Source of the DNA: Colletotrichum lupini
Lineage: Eukaryota; Ascomycota; Sordariomycetes; Glomerellales; Glomerellaceae
Direction: 5' to 3'
Length of the DNA stretch: 64,000 nt
Assembly (NCBI RefSeq): GCF_023278565.1
Contig: NC_064678.1
Span: 186,001 to 250,000 of the forward strand
Shown: positions 36,835-49,000 of the stretch, piece by piece
How positions within the stretch are numbered: the first letter of the stretch is position 1
How the letters are laid out: every line of letters starts with the position of its first letter
Made by a program: the position numbers and the translations under genes
Notes under the pieces: generated by a model
Database searches by the model: none
Told to the model about the DNA's origin: nothing
What the model saw: the letters and a program-made list of their open reading frames with translations, nothing else

Positions 36835-39800
36835 AATGACTTTCTTTTGGCAGGGCAGCTCAGAAGCTGGCTTACAAAGTAATTGATCAGAACCCCCTCG
36901 ACAGGCTTTGCTTCAAGGGACTCATGAGAAAGGGGATTTGAGCATTTTTGAGCACGATTCGTATCGTCACGTTATCATACCAGCAAGCCTAGGCTTTTGC
37001 CTTCATTAACGTTCGCGGATCATTCAGCCCTCAGTCTACTGATGACTGGGTAGGGATACATTCGAGGCTGTGATGACTTTGGACTGGAACGGCGTGGCGC
37101 TTCGATTCAAGATCGCAACCGGACATGGAACGTGAATTGATGGAAATGTTAACCGCCACAAATTCCACTAACTTCCAAGTAACCTGCGGGATACAATTCG
37201 GGGATCTTGACTTGAATCAGAATTACGGATGGCAGATATTCATGTTTCATAGTCAATCTTAAAGTTCAGTACTGGATGGTACTAAGGTGGTCCGACTACC
37301 TTACCATGAGTACCGTCTTCTGCATCTCTGGAAGTGTGATAGGAGATCATCAGAGCACCACAGAGGAATCTCGGAAGAACGAACACTTGCATGAAGAGAA
37401 ATAAGATATGTGACCGAAGCGACAGCCCGCTTCTGATGCTGTCAGCCGTCGGCCCAGCCCAAGGAACGGGCCGGCAAGTAAGGGGTTAGAAGTGATTGGT
37501 CGCGTTCCGCTCTCTACTGAGACAACACCATGCTAACAAGGTTGACGAGCGTGACAAGGCTCGAACCATGGATCACCACTTGCCTAGATGCGGCAAGACA
37601 CCCACCGGCAACTACGGGTGCGGATGAGGGGTTGAACGGTCAACTGCCCCTGATTTCTCGTGGAGCGGCTGAAGATTTTCAGCTCCTCGCGCTTGTTGTT
37701 AGCGGATTCGGATTGGATCATTTGAAGCATGCGGGGGGGAAGGCGGTAATTGGTGTTAACTGTGAAAAGTCCGGAATGCAAACGGCTCATGGGGTGCTCC
37801 CTTAGTTTATGATCATGCCATTCTATGTTTACCGTGCTGATTTTCGGGAGGAGCATCCAATCATGCAGTCGAGACTAAGACGATTGCGATCGGAGCAGTG
37901 AGTTGTCTTACTGAGTTCTCTTCCATCGACAGAAGGCTGGCAATTTACGTCTCACTTAGTGAGACCGCGAGAAGCTCAGATGTCTTGGCATCTTTTTAGC
38001 TTTTCGTCAACCGCCCAAGAACTTCTTCTAATGAGAAACGAACAAATTGACTTGGTACACCTGTGGTAGAGCTTGGGAATATTCATTGAGGATAGCCTCA
38101 TGAGTAACTGTTAGACGCGCGATGGCTTTCGTTGAAGATCCCACATAAAGTTAGAAGAGTTGCCATTGATCGCTATTCATTTCAGTGTTGAGCTTTAAGA
38201 AACAATACGCCCTTCAACATGTTCAGGCATCATCTTGACGTCAAGCGCTTGTGCACTCAGTCCAGCTTAGCTAGCTGAGGCTATGAATACAATTGAGAGA
38301 AACGGATGGCACATAGGTTCTCTGTAAGATGAGGACCAAACCAAATCAGTTGGTAAGCACACAATTGCGAAGAGAATGGTGCAGGTTGTCAGCATTTCGA
38401 ATCGTTCAGTGACGAATCTTCTTTCTTTCCGAATAAGGTACTTGGGCTCTCGATGGCGGCGCTAAACATCGTTTACTGAGACATGGGCTTCCAGGGCTCC
38501 CACTTGCACAGCTTCGAGTCTTTCGGATCTAGGCCTTTTGTGCCACCCTGGAAACTTGCCTCAATTTGATTCAGACTTGTCCGTGTTACGGCTTACGTGG
38601 AGATTTGGAGTCTGGTATCATCCAAGTCCAGCTTCAATTGCCCAGGAAGCGCAGTCTCTGATTTCTGCGGCCGTAAGCTTTGAATCAGCTCCGAGGAGTG
38701 AAGCTATTGAATACCTTATGGCTATCTCAGCTACATCTGTCATTTTAGTTGATAGAGACGCATCTCAATGGGGAAGGTCTTGCGCTTTCCCAGCTCTGCT
38801 GGTAACCGAGGAGCCAATGCTCGACCTTGTGTAGCCGGCGGGAACGTACAGCCGCATTGCAGTTTCGGTAGGCGGATTTGCTCTCGTATGATATATCTCC
38901 GGCATGAATTCCCAATTCGGAAGAGTGTTCCGACCCGATGTTTGACAATACGCGAAATTTCAACGCCTTAGGGTTCGATCAAGACGACTGATCGGTGATA
39001 AGACCAACATACTTGGGTATGGCAAGTGAGAGAAGGCCGGACCGAGAAGCTTGATATCTTGTTCCAGCCACTCCGTCGCTGAAGAATGGACTTCCGGTGT
39101 CTCGGGACCCGTGAAGTACGCCAAAAAGCCTCCATATCAGCCATCAGTATCTTCCACTATAGCCTGCATGACTTGACAGACCTTGATCGCACTTTCTGCT
39201 GACCATCATGCAGTGTCACCATTTCAAACAGCCACAGGAGCGGCTGGGCCTCGCTATAAGTGGTTGATCTAACGTGTCTTACAGTAGTTTGCTCTTACAG
39301 TAGTCTACCCTTCTGCGTCGGAGCTGGCCGAACGTTGTCATTGGATATCGTGCCTAGTTTGATGTTAAGACTTTGGCGAGACAAGATATTCGGGGTTACG
39401 CCTTACTGAATGAATGTGTTAGCTGTCACATGTCATTTTCTTGCAAGAGCTCTCGCAGGTGACTTTGATGTCGGAACTGTTCGTGGCCACCGATTATAGC
39501 GCTACAAGCACACAGGAAGATTCCAATAAAGTCAAAGATCGTGATATCTGAGGTATGGTATAATCCTTTGGCGCACGCTCCTTCAATTAGACCACACAAC
39601 TGCCGCAGTATTCGGGCTGAAGACTGTGGCATAAGTTATGTGTGACCCCATATACCGCGTCAAACGCCGGTGATATGTAGGAGTCGGCCGCCATTAACTT
39701 GACTCCTACTGGAATCTCGATTTCGAGCCCAAATCTAAGATTACACTACATCTTGCAGCTCTCGATGAGGCAGGGCCAAAGGGAATAGTCGGACACATCC

Positions 39801-41210
39801 TACAAGCCCTCTCCTGTGTACATCATTTTATCTCACTGTACCTACCCCTCTTTCCTCCCCCAACAAGCCGACGTGATTGCGAACAAGATGCATTGGGTCA
39901 TCAATCTCTTACACTGGCATTGGTCGGGGGAACTGGACGGTTTCTCATGATTGGAAACAAGGGAAGCTTCGTGGAACTGAGTCTTGAGGCCCGGGAGCAC
40001 ACGAAAAACTGTACATCCACTTTGGAACAAGGCAACTCTGGGGTACATGGTGTTGTCCCATATCAGCTTCGAGAAAGGTGCTCTACACACATTAAGGGGT
40101 TTCTAGAACGCCTTCGAATATCGCGATGATGGGTAAACATTATCGCTAGTCTCATCAGCCTTGGAACCCGGAACCAGGAGCCCGGAAACGAGGATAGCAA
40201 CTCGTGGGAGCCGGGGTGAATAGCGCCTTTGTGGCTGATTGCCATGCCCATCTCATGTGGCCTCCATATGGGCGACGAAAAGGCAATTTTCCCGAAGTTG
40301 TGCATTGTTACAAAAGTGTGCCTCTGTGTCTCATTCCTCTTGATATCATTGGAACTTCACATTGAAGAGAACCCTGGTTGCAAGACCGGTAAGCATGGGC
40401 AAGCCACGTGCTTCGCCATTCTCCGGAGGGACAGTCTGAATTGCGACCCATAGGTTTGACAATGGCGGCCAATTATTGAAGCCTGGAAGAGAAATCGTGC
40501 CATTCCCTTAGGGTTCGTGAGGCAAACATCAGAGAAATGAGGTGGCCAGGTCCCAACAGCGTGGTAGTGACGGGCCGGGGCTTTGAGATGGGCCAGATGC
40601 CCAATACTCGAGGTTCAGGGAGAAGTAGCTGTGAGCTGTGTCAAGGACATTACGAAAATTCCAATGGTATGGTGTATAAGAGGATTCATATCTGCACTCA
40701 GAAGTATCGAAACACTCGGCGACAACGGCATCAAACATCACAAGGGTGCCGTCCCAATCAATATCAAACCGATTCACTGAGTCACTTTGCTCCTGCTCAA
40801 CAACCCACTGTTACCTTCTCTAGCAGATGCAGACTGCTTGTGATAATCAATTTTATCGAAATTCTGTTCATAAGTCGGCCCAGATCGACACTCAGCTCCA
40901 TCATACACAATCAACCCAGTTCGCCTAGAGTCCGCAATTCCTCGAACCGTCTCTTGGCTCCCACTGCTTACACAAAACATCTGTTCGGAGCTCGCATCTT
41001 TGTGTCACGCGATATTTCGATCAACCACGGGATTTCCTGTCCTCGAGATCGGTCTCCGCATCTTGTCTAGGACCCCTTTTCCTTCCTGTTGTCGACATTT
41101 CGATACCTTACTACCTGCAACTACCTAAACGGGGAAGAACATACGGCAGCAGCCCTCGTGAAGACTACCAAAACTTTGGAATTTTTCAGCTCAGCTTAAG
41201 AACATCAACC
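36835..41210. other. Gene-poor region upstream of the multicopper oxidase (4.4 kb)
   Basis: Divergent space between the oxidase (minus) and the first cysteine-rich gene (plus). Short open frames occur on both strands (for example 38538-38834 plus) but none is recognisable. At about 40529-40777 the minus strand reads a protein-like stretch (DWDGTLVMFDAVVAECFD, then YESSYTPYHWNFRNVLDTAH) without an ATG start; it may be a fragment of a dead gene. The last 400 bp before 41211 are CT-rich and fit a leader. Confidence 0.45.
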
Positions 41211-41591
41211 ATGTGCACTTGGTCCTACCTTCACCACCACCACGTTCAGCCGTGCCCTCGGCCGATTGACAATGTCTTCCATTGGGAATTTTGCATGGAC
41301 GCTGGAGGAGATTCGGATGGCAATTTTCAGACTCCCTGCGATAAAGTCACTTCCAATGCGGTCCAGAATGTTGATTTTGATAATCCTTGTGCAACTGGAG
41401 GCTGTCTGATTTCTCCTGATTGCAGTGCCGGCGGCTGCCGTTTGCAAGAGTTGAACGGCTATTGGAACTGTTGTCAATGCAGCAGAGGAAGTAACACACT
41501 GCGCTGGTGTCGACACAAAATGAAGAAGAGTCCAGACACTTTCTGCTACCATCGAGTCTGCAGAAATTGTACGGCGGACACTAACACCTGA
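41211..41591 (+). CDS. Cysteine-rich small protein, copy 1 of 3
   Basis: Single exon, 126 residues with 15 cysteines; start context CAACCATGTGC. There is no signal peptide, so it is probably intracellular. Shared with the copies at 42683 and 44540 are: Met-Cys start; a Cys at 15 and HWEFC (24-28); a Cys at 43; C65/C71/C76; then W-x-C-C-x-C-x2-G (85-93), C100 and C-x-H-x2-C-x2-C (112-120). C87-x2-C90 plus C112-x-H114-x2-C117-x2-C120 match the first six metal ligands of a RING finger in spacing, but no final C-x2-C follows. It has a His run HHHH at 8-11. Metal binding, most likely zinc or copper, is inferred. Function unknown; I recognise no named family. Confidence 0.7.
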   Translation: MCTWSYLHHHHVQPCPRPIDNVFHWEFCMDAGGDSDGNFQTPCDKVTSNAVQNVDFDNPCATGGCLISPDCSAGGCRLQELNGYWNCCQCSRGSNTLRWCRHKMKKSPDTFCYHRVCRNCTADTNT

Positions 41592-42682
41592 GTCCTGACG
41601 ACCTTGGTAGGGCAAGACAAGGTGATGAGCACCTCACAGCCACTGAGCTTCATTGATAGACGACGACGTGGAGACAGGGAAGAATACACGAGGAGTTCGC
41701 AAGAGTGATTTGGAATCTTTCGACAGACCGACGATTTGCTATTCCAGAAGTGGCGCCATATCTCACTCGATGCTCGTTCACCAGCCGCCACACCCAAGTT
41801 CTCGGCTCTTCATGGGCCGTGGAAAGATGGGTATCAGAGTCTAGGCTATTAAGCCCTAGTCCAGCAGCTGATGTCGGGTCGTACACGGATCGGGATGAAG
41901 ACCAGTTATATTGGAGAGAACATCAGGCAGGGGGTGTTGTCGTCGGCCGAGAGCGCCTCCTGGTGATCAACTTGCTTCCTGGCTGTTCACCACGAGCCCA
42001 ACTCCACGCACGAGGCTGAACGATGGAGGCGAGGAGGCTTGGGAGCCTTTGCATTACATGAAGTAATATAGACCAATCGAAATGCTATCTTTTCTACTGC
42101 GTGTTTCACCCAAATGGTTCGCACATTTGCCTGACTAAAGTGTCTGTCGCGATTTTGTTCTAACGGAAAGCAGATACGGATCAAGCCCCGGGATTCAACG
42201 CGTCCGAAGTCGGTCCCTGATACATATCAGAGACCTGGCTGCCACGTTTTTCTTTCAATAACCCTTCGAACTATTTGTTCTTGGATGCATCTTGCGAGTC
42301 ATTTGCTCGCCTTTTGCAAACAGGCCGCCAAAGCCTCCGCTTGGGACCCAATGCAGTGGTAACTGATCGTCAGGGGAAGGGGAAGAAATCGTGGCCGCCT
42401 CAATATGCTTACCGACAGGTCGGATTAGATCGCCGAACCTGCTTCTTCTGTAACCTTCCGGCCGGAGATTCTGAGTATATAGTTGAGGATTGAAACCCCA
42501 GAATAGTCGAGGTGTATTTCAGGACCTGGAAGTAACATCAGAACATTGAGCATCGCATCGTGCCTGTGACTCTCAAATCTTCATTTGACTATTCAACTCC
42601 AGCTTCTCTATCTTCGTAACTTTTGAACTGCAACATCCGCATATCGAAAAGTACATTTACATTCGAAAACCTCGAAGACGTC
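41592..42682. other. Spacer between cysteine-rich copies 1 and 2
   Basis: About 1.1 kb without a recognised gene. A 72-codon plus-strand frame at 42275-42493 ends with a RRTCFFCNLPAGD stretch but starts at TTG and does not resemble the cysteine-rich family. It should contain the promoter of copy 2. Confidence 0.45.
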
Positions 42683-43039
42683 ATGTGCCACACCATAGCT
42701 TTCAAGTTGCCCTGCGAGCATATCCAGACTCATATCGAATATTGCTCCAAGGCTTCGACATCCTCGAAAAAAGATCCATCCAAACGCAAAACCTGCAGAG
42801 ATGTCACTCAACAAAACATTCCGTACCCTCCTCCCCCAGGCTATGACCAGAGAGCCTTGCCAAAGTGCCCTTTGGCAGACTGCCCATACGAAAGCCGCAA
42901 CAGATGCTGGAACTGCTGCTGGTGTGGCAAGGGTTGGAACGATGGAGGCAGATGTAGCTGCATCATGATCATTGACGGAAACCAGTACCGCTGCGAGCAT
43001 ATCTGCTGCTCGACATGTACTGCCGCCATGGATGGTTGA
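42683..43039 (+). CDS. Cysteine-rich small protein, copy 2 of 3
   Basis: Single exon, 118 residues; the start is the ATG of MCHTIAFKLPCEH because both relatives also begin Met-Cys. The frame is open 60 bp further upstream but only from another ATG whose product lacks resemblance. Motifs line up with the other copies: PC at 11, H17...YC21, C38, CPLADC (62-67), W-x-C-C-x-C-x2-G (76-84) and C104-x-H106-x2-C109-x2-C112. The middle is proline-rich (PYPPPPGYD). No signal peptide or membrane segment. Identity to copies 1 and 3 is low outside the Cys/His/Trp positions, so the duplications are old or diverged fast. Likely metal-binding; function unknown. Confidence 0.7.
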   Translation: MCHTIAFKLPCEHIQTHIEYCSKASTSSKKDPSKRKTCRDVTQQNIPYPPPPGYDQRALPKCPLADCPYESRNRCWNCCWCGKGWNDGGRCSCIMIIDGNQYRCEHICCSTCTAAMDG

Positions 43040-44539
43040 ATATTTCCAAGAATATGATGGAGCAATTAAGCGAGTGGCCTGTGGAATCAAATCACTCCTT
43101 GGAGCTTAGGAGGTGACGTAAAAGAAGGAGAAAGACTCAGCTTGAGATTCTCAAGTGACTAGACGTCATGGCAATCTATCTTTTGGAGGAGCCCAAACCC
43201 AGGAAAGGATAGTATGAATCAGTGGTGGGTGCAGAAACACATAGAAAGGATAGGTTCCACTTGTTTTCTCTTCAATAATCTCGCAGTGGTCGAGTAAGCC
43301 AGCAAGTTCTCATAGTGACATCCATCGCCATCGTCGGTGGCAATGGGTGCTTGCAGGGGAATCTCAGACAACCGGATTGTCTCACACTGTATAATGTATC
43401 TAATATTCCTAAGTGGTGAAATTGTCCGCAACCTTTTTCGGTGCCGCGTTCCTGCATGATATTTGCCCAGATTCCGTATCTGTGAGTAGTTGAACATGAT
43501 CTCGAGATCGTGATCGGATGGGGTCCAACTTGGGTCACATTAAGCAGCTACCCAGCTCAGTCTCCAGATCCTGCACTCTTGCATTTCGATCCAGCCAACC
43601 AACCCCTCCTAACTCACGCCACTTTCCTCTCGACCACTCAGATTTTGGAGCAGCCGATTGGCGAGGCTAAGTATTATCGGGGCTAATATTAGCCCCGAAT
43701 AAGGATCGTGATTATCGTGAAACCCTCCATTCAGACTATCACAAGATGGTCATGCGTCAAGCTTCCTAGCGAGATCTTACGAACCCAGACACCGGGAGGG
43801 CGGGCTTCTCATCCGCTGCTCAAACCACTCGTGGAGGAATTCATCCCCATGGATGCGATGTAAGACGCGTAACACAGAGATTGATGACGGTGGAGATCGT
43901 CGTGTCGCAATAATGGGTGGACCGGTGTGACACAAAGCTGCGAGTTCCCGTCGGAGACTTCACCCAGATTTGATGAGGGCGTGTTGGGAGAGCCCTGGCC
44001 GCACAAGCAGGTTGTTTCATTGGCTGCCTGATCTATGTTTCCGCACCCTCAAGTATGGATGCAACACATAACATTCACGCCAAACAACCCATTCACCATG
44101 CAGCCCGAGACATTGGAATCCCAGAAACAGTCAATTGGGGCCATCTTTGACCCTGGGTTCCACGACCCTTACTGTCGGTGAGCGAGGGGTGATGACAGAT
44201 GAGATGTGGAGTGAGGGTGGTGTTCGAGATGGTTGGTAAGAAGTGAACATGTGTCAGTAGCTGTGAGAAAAGAAACCAACGGAGGCGTTCATCGGCAGTT
44301 AGGACGGAATAGTGATCATGGAAGTGCGGTAACTTTGTACAAATTTTATGATGTGCAAGGAGAGGTCATCAAGAAGGCGGAAACGATGAAGTATATAAGA
44401 TACAGGAAGCTGCTTGGTGAAAGCGAATTCCAGTCAACTTCACAGATTACCGCCATCAGTCGTTGACTATCTCACTACAGTGACTTCATACTTTTGTTTC
44501 GTCAAGTATAAATAAATCTGCACATTGCCATCTTTCACC
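43040..44539. other. Spacer between cysteine-rich copies 2 and 3
   Basis: About 1.5 kb without a recognised gene. It holds a perfect 20-bp palindrome at 43678-43697 and, just before 44540, the leader of copy 3 with a TATAAATA string at about 44508-44515. Confidence 0.45.
43678..43697. promoter_or_regulatory. Perfect 20-bp palindrome with two inverted GGCTAA cores
   Basis: CGGGGCTAATATTAGCCCCG is a perfect palindrome about 640 bp after copy 2 and about 840 bp before copy 3. It contains GGCTAA on both strands, the core bound by XlnR/Xyr1-type regulators, and CGG...CCG ends of the kind Zn2Cys6 dimers recognise. Its role is inference; it could also form a small hairpin in RNA. Confidence 0.45.
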
Positions 44540-45300
44540 ATGTGTCACGGCCACCCTCGTCTCCACCCTTGCTCACACACTTCGATCAACTGGCACTACT
44601 GCCCTTCGGCCCTGATTGATCTCGAAACAGGTGTAGAGACTCCTTGCTCACACCTGAGTTATGCAACCGCCCAACCCAGCAATGCCGACTGTCCTTTGAT
44701 CAACTGTCAGTTCAAGGCGATGGGTGGCACCTGGACCTGTTGTCAGTGTAACCAAGGTCCCAATACCCAGGGCTGGTGTACAATGCCAAAAGCCACACCA
44801 GGCCATGGTACCTCCGCCCCTGTCAATGAGTCTGAGACTTGTGATCATGGGTGCTGTGCCGAATGCGCACGTTACCGTGGGTCTATCAATCCTCGATGTA
44901 CACCTGTTAACCATTGAGCTAAACAACCGGCCTAGTCCCAACACGAGCGACCACCCCAGATATGGCATTCAGTGAGCTCCGTCAGGGGGCTGCTAGCCGC
45001 AGGTTTGGCTACGGCTCTTCCAGTCGCTCTCACCGTCGAGGTTCTGCCTTATCCAAGATCAACGGGTTTCCTCCTGTGGATGAGAACGCAGACACTGTGT
45101 CGCCCTCCGCATCAGGCTCGTGTTCAAGAAGCAACAACTCTTACAAATCGTCTACATCCGGCAATACCTCTTATGGATCTGTGACTTCAGCAAGCCGAAG
45201 CGCGGCCTACAGGGTCGATTTGGAGTACAGTTCTAAACGGCACAAGTCATCTTCCGGAAAGTCAAGCAAAAAGAGCCAGAAGTCTATGAGAGCGCATTGA
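44540..45300 (+). CDS. Cysteine-rich protein, copy 3 of 3, with Ser-rich basic C-terminal tail
   Basis: Two exons, 44540-44876 and 44936-45300, give 233 residues. The 59-bp intron has a GTGGGT donor, a GCTAAAC branch site and a CCTAG acceptor. It joins the cysteine-rich frame to a Ser/Arg/Lys-rich frame otherwise without a gene. Exon 1 carries the family pattern: MC, PC11, WHYC (18-21), C36, C51/C56, W-x-C-C-x-C-x2-G (65-73), W79-C80, C101-x-H103-x2-C106-x2-C109. The tail (about 113-233) is disordered and basic, with repeated Ser and KRHKSSSGKSSKKSQK near the end, which could be a nuclear signal. If the intron is not spliced, the first exon alone reads to a stop at 44917 (125 residues). Copies 1 and 2 lack such a tail. 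Function unknown. Confidence 0.65.
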
Positions 45301-46063
45301 TGTAGGGTGGGTCAGCTGAGTTGGCGCTATCAAGGAGATTATCCTAGGAGACAACGAATTGTCAAATACTACGTTTGGCGATCTCTGTAGAGGACAGGTG
45401 CTCAGTGCCAGTCGGATTCTTTCGTCAACGCGTTTGTCAGTGGTCACAGTCTGAGCTTGCCAGCTGTGACCGGAGGAACCTATGAACCAGAGAAGTATCG
45501 GTTCTATCATGTTTATGTAAGTCTAATCCGGTGCCCAGCGCCGAGATCATGGTGCGAAATGGTACTGTTTGTAAACCAGTTGCCCTCGACTCCGCATCTT
45601 GGCCTTCAGCGTATCTCTTCTGTGTCCGGGAAGAAGAAGCAGACCCTGAAGGGAGAGAGCCATGTGTAGTCTTATAGTTCCGAGAACCTCATGCAAATCA
45701 TGGTTTCGGCTAGAATTATGTTCAGGTCCTTAAAACAACATCTGTTGTGGAAGCTAGCAATCAATGATGAACAAAACGAGAGTCGAGGGAGTTGAAGGAT
45801 TACACACAATCCGCCCATGATTGACTTGCCCCGCCACATTAAGTGTGGCGTCTAGCCTCGTTACCTAAGCGACCCGGAAGCGGGTGTGGGTTGATCCACC
45901 CCTCCGGGCACGTGCCTCCGTAGCCGGACCCGCAGTTCCCCCAAAAGCTCCCGTGAAGTGCCGCCGACGTGTCGTCTCATCTGTCCATCGCATCACACGT
46001 CAGGGTCACAATCTCAGAGAAGAAAATCACAAGAACTACATACTCGCCGTCAAAACTTTCTCA
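45301..46063. other. Upstream region of the copper ATPase
   Basis: About 0.76 kb between copy 3 and the ATPase ATG, both on the plus strand. No gene recognised; it should hold the ATPase promoter. The ATPase frame is open upstream to 45884 but only from a GTG, so that part is treated as leader. Confidence 0.5.
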
Positions 46064-49000
46064 ATGGCCTGTGGATCCGGCTGCTGCGGTCCTCCACAGG
46101 AACAGGCTTTCGCGAGGGACAACCCGCCTCTAGTCGCCTCGCCCCCAGATGGATTGGACCGCGACTATCCTGATGTTGTCGACACCTGCTGCGCGGTTGA
46201 GGAGAGCGATTTGAATGCCGTCATTGAAGCTAAGGTGGAAGAATGCAAGACGACCGATCATGGAAGAGACAAGGACTCTGGAAACACAATCCTCCAGAAC
46301 TGCTGCGCTGCGTCCAACGACGGCAGCATTGACTCAGCACAAGTCGAAGAAGATTGTTGCGCTCCAAAGGTCAAGGTTGGCGACTTTGCGAACGCTTGCT
46401 ATGGGTCTCATAATGAACAAGTTGCTGTAATCAGCGCTAAAAGCAATACCATCGCCGAGTCTCCTGACGAGTCCGCAAAGAAGGTTCCTGGCGTTGGATG
46501 CCAATCTGAACAAGACGACCCCGCCTTCAAGTCAATCGCGGCCTCGATCAACACTCCCGATTCCAAGCAGGACTCTTGTGCCCCAAAATCCAAGAAGTGC
46601 TCTTCAGGATGTTGTGGCTCGGCGAGGGGCAAAAGACCTACTGACAGCCCTGAGACCACATCAATCAAAGCAGTGGCGGGCGAAGTTATTGCCGTGACCG
46701 AATCTGATGGTGATGAACCTGTAAAGATCTGCTCAGACGATGGCAAAAAGGGTTGTTGCTCCTCTGGTTCTGCACCTGACGTTCGTGGAGAGAAGACACC
46801 CGGCTGTTGTGAGGGCAAGACGTCACCTTGCTGCGACTCTACTTGCATCGATCGCCTCGCTCTGCGCGAGTGCGCAAACGGAAAGGCTTCAAAGCTTCCG
46901 CAGACCTACCAAGGTAAATTCTCGTGCAAAGAGCTCACTTTTTCCAGCTGCTAATATGATCCACACAAGCCTCCACAGACAATAACTGCACTGGCGGCCA
47001 AGACGGCAAGGCGTGCCGAGGTCATTCTCGAAGCGTACGTCAGATTTATCAGTCAAAGCTTGATGCCTTGGGCTGTATCTGCCGTGCACTTCTTGCTCTC
47101 GGCCAGGAATCTTGCTGTGCTCCTCGTGAGCGCTCCTCCATCGAAAGGAAGCGATCTTCAAAGAAATCCGCGTCTTTTCATCGCACATCGGTTGATTCCT
47201 GCAGCGCTTCCGGGGTGGACAAATCTGCTTCCCGTCCGGGACCAAGGAAATGCGGCGAAAAGCCAACTCGCAGTTCAAGGTCTGGCATCAAACCAGGTAC
47301 ATGTAACGATGGTTGCTGCTCGAAGCCCAAAACGCAGAGCATTGTTGGATCATGTGCCGACTCCTGTTGCGACGAGTCGCCGTCGAGACCTATTAACCAA
47401 TCGTTACCGCCTGAGCCGAAGAGTGTGAACGAGGATCTTGAACAAGGCCTTGTTGGAAAAGAACACGTCGTGCTGAGCATTTCTGGCATGACCTGCACTG
47501 GGTGCGAAACAAAACTCAGACGAACTCTGGCCACGATGAACGCAGTCAAAAACCTGAAGACTAGCTTGGTGTTGGCTCGAGCCGAATTCGACTTGAACAT
47601 TGGCGCCGGCTCGGTGGATGAAGTCATCAAACATCTCGAACGTACAACTGAGTTCAAATGCGAAAAGATCACCACGCAGGGTGCTGCCAGTGTTGACATC
47701 GTCTGCCCTGGCGATCCCCAAGATTTCATCAATCATCCATGGCCCAATGGTGTCACGGACATTCGGGTCATAGACAAGGCCATTGTTCATGTTGAATTTG
47801 ACGCGAAGGTCGTCGGAGCCCGTGATCTGGTCGAAACAGGCTGGGGAACGCCTGTTACGCTGGCGCCACTTCGAGCGGATCCTTCGTTGGAGGCTGGAAG
47901 CAAGCACATTCGCAACATGGGATGCATAACTTTGCTTTCAACTATCCTGACGATTCCCGTTCTCATAATGGCCTGGGCACCTCTTCCAAAAAGAGAAATA
48001 GCATATGGCTCGGCATCGCTAGCCTTGGCGACGATTGTACAAGTCGTAATTGCTGGGCCATTCTATCCAAAAGCTTTGAAGAGCTTGATCTTTTCACGAG
48101 TTATTGAGATGGATCTATTGATTGTGCTAAGCACAAGTGCCGCTTACATCTTCTCCGTTGTGTCATTTGGGTTTCTTGTCTCTCAGAAGCCTCTTTCGAC
48201 TGGGGAGTTTTTCGAAACGAGTACCCTTCTTGTAACGCTCATTATGGTTGGTAGGTATGTGAGCGCTCTAGCGCGACAAAGAGCCGTCGAGTCTATCTCG
48301 ATACGATCTCTTCAGATCTCGACGGCTCTGATTGTTAATTCAGTTGGTGAGGATGAGGAGATTGACGCCCGTCTCCTCCAGTACGGAGACATCTTCAAGG
48401 TCGTCCCTGATTCCAGAATCCCTACCGATGGGACAGTTATCTCAGGTTTCTCGCAAGTTGATGAGTCAATGATGACTGGGGAGTCAGGACGCATCGAAAA
48501 GTCCACCGGATCCTCAGTCATTGCTGGCACTGTAAACGGCTTTGGCTCTCTTACCGTTCGTCTGAATAGACTTCCTGGCAATAACACCATCAGCAATATC
48601 GCCGGAATGGTCGACGAGGCTAAGCTTTCTAAGCCAAAGATCCAGGACATTGCCGATAGAGTCGCTTCATACTTCGTACCGGTAGTTATGGCCATCACCA
48701 TCATCACTTTCTCGATTTGGATTGCTGTTGGCATTGCGGTCCGCAAGCAGGGTGGCTCTGAAGCAACTATCCAGGCGGTAACATACGCCATCACCGTCCT
48801 CATTGTATCTTGCCCATGCGCTATAGGCCTCGCAGTACCCATGGTCATTTTAATCGCGAGTGGTGCAGCTGCCGAAAAGGGTATCGTCTTCAAATCTGCG
48901 GACAGCATTGAGCTTGCCTATAAGACTTCGCACGTTGTCTTTGACAAAACCGGAACCCTTACAACTGGAAATCTCAGAGTTGCGCACGAGACATACTTTA

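Noticed and set aside
41576..41640. A 42-bp intron at the end of cysteine-rich copy 1 giving an Arg-rich tail
   Set aside because: The GTACGG donor would remove the last Cys of the invariant C-x2-C and the intron would be unusually short.
44898..44935. A 38-bp version of the copy 3 intron with a GTACAC donor
   Set aside because: It is in frame but shorter than typical fungal introns; the GTGGGT donor gives a normal 59 bp.
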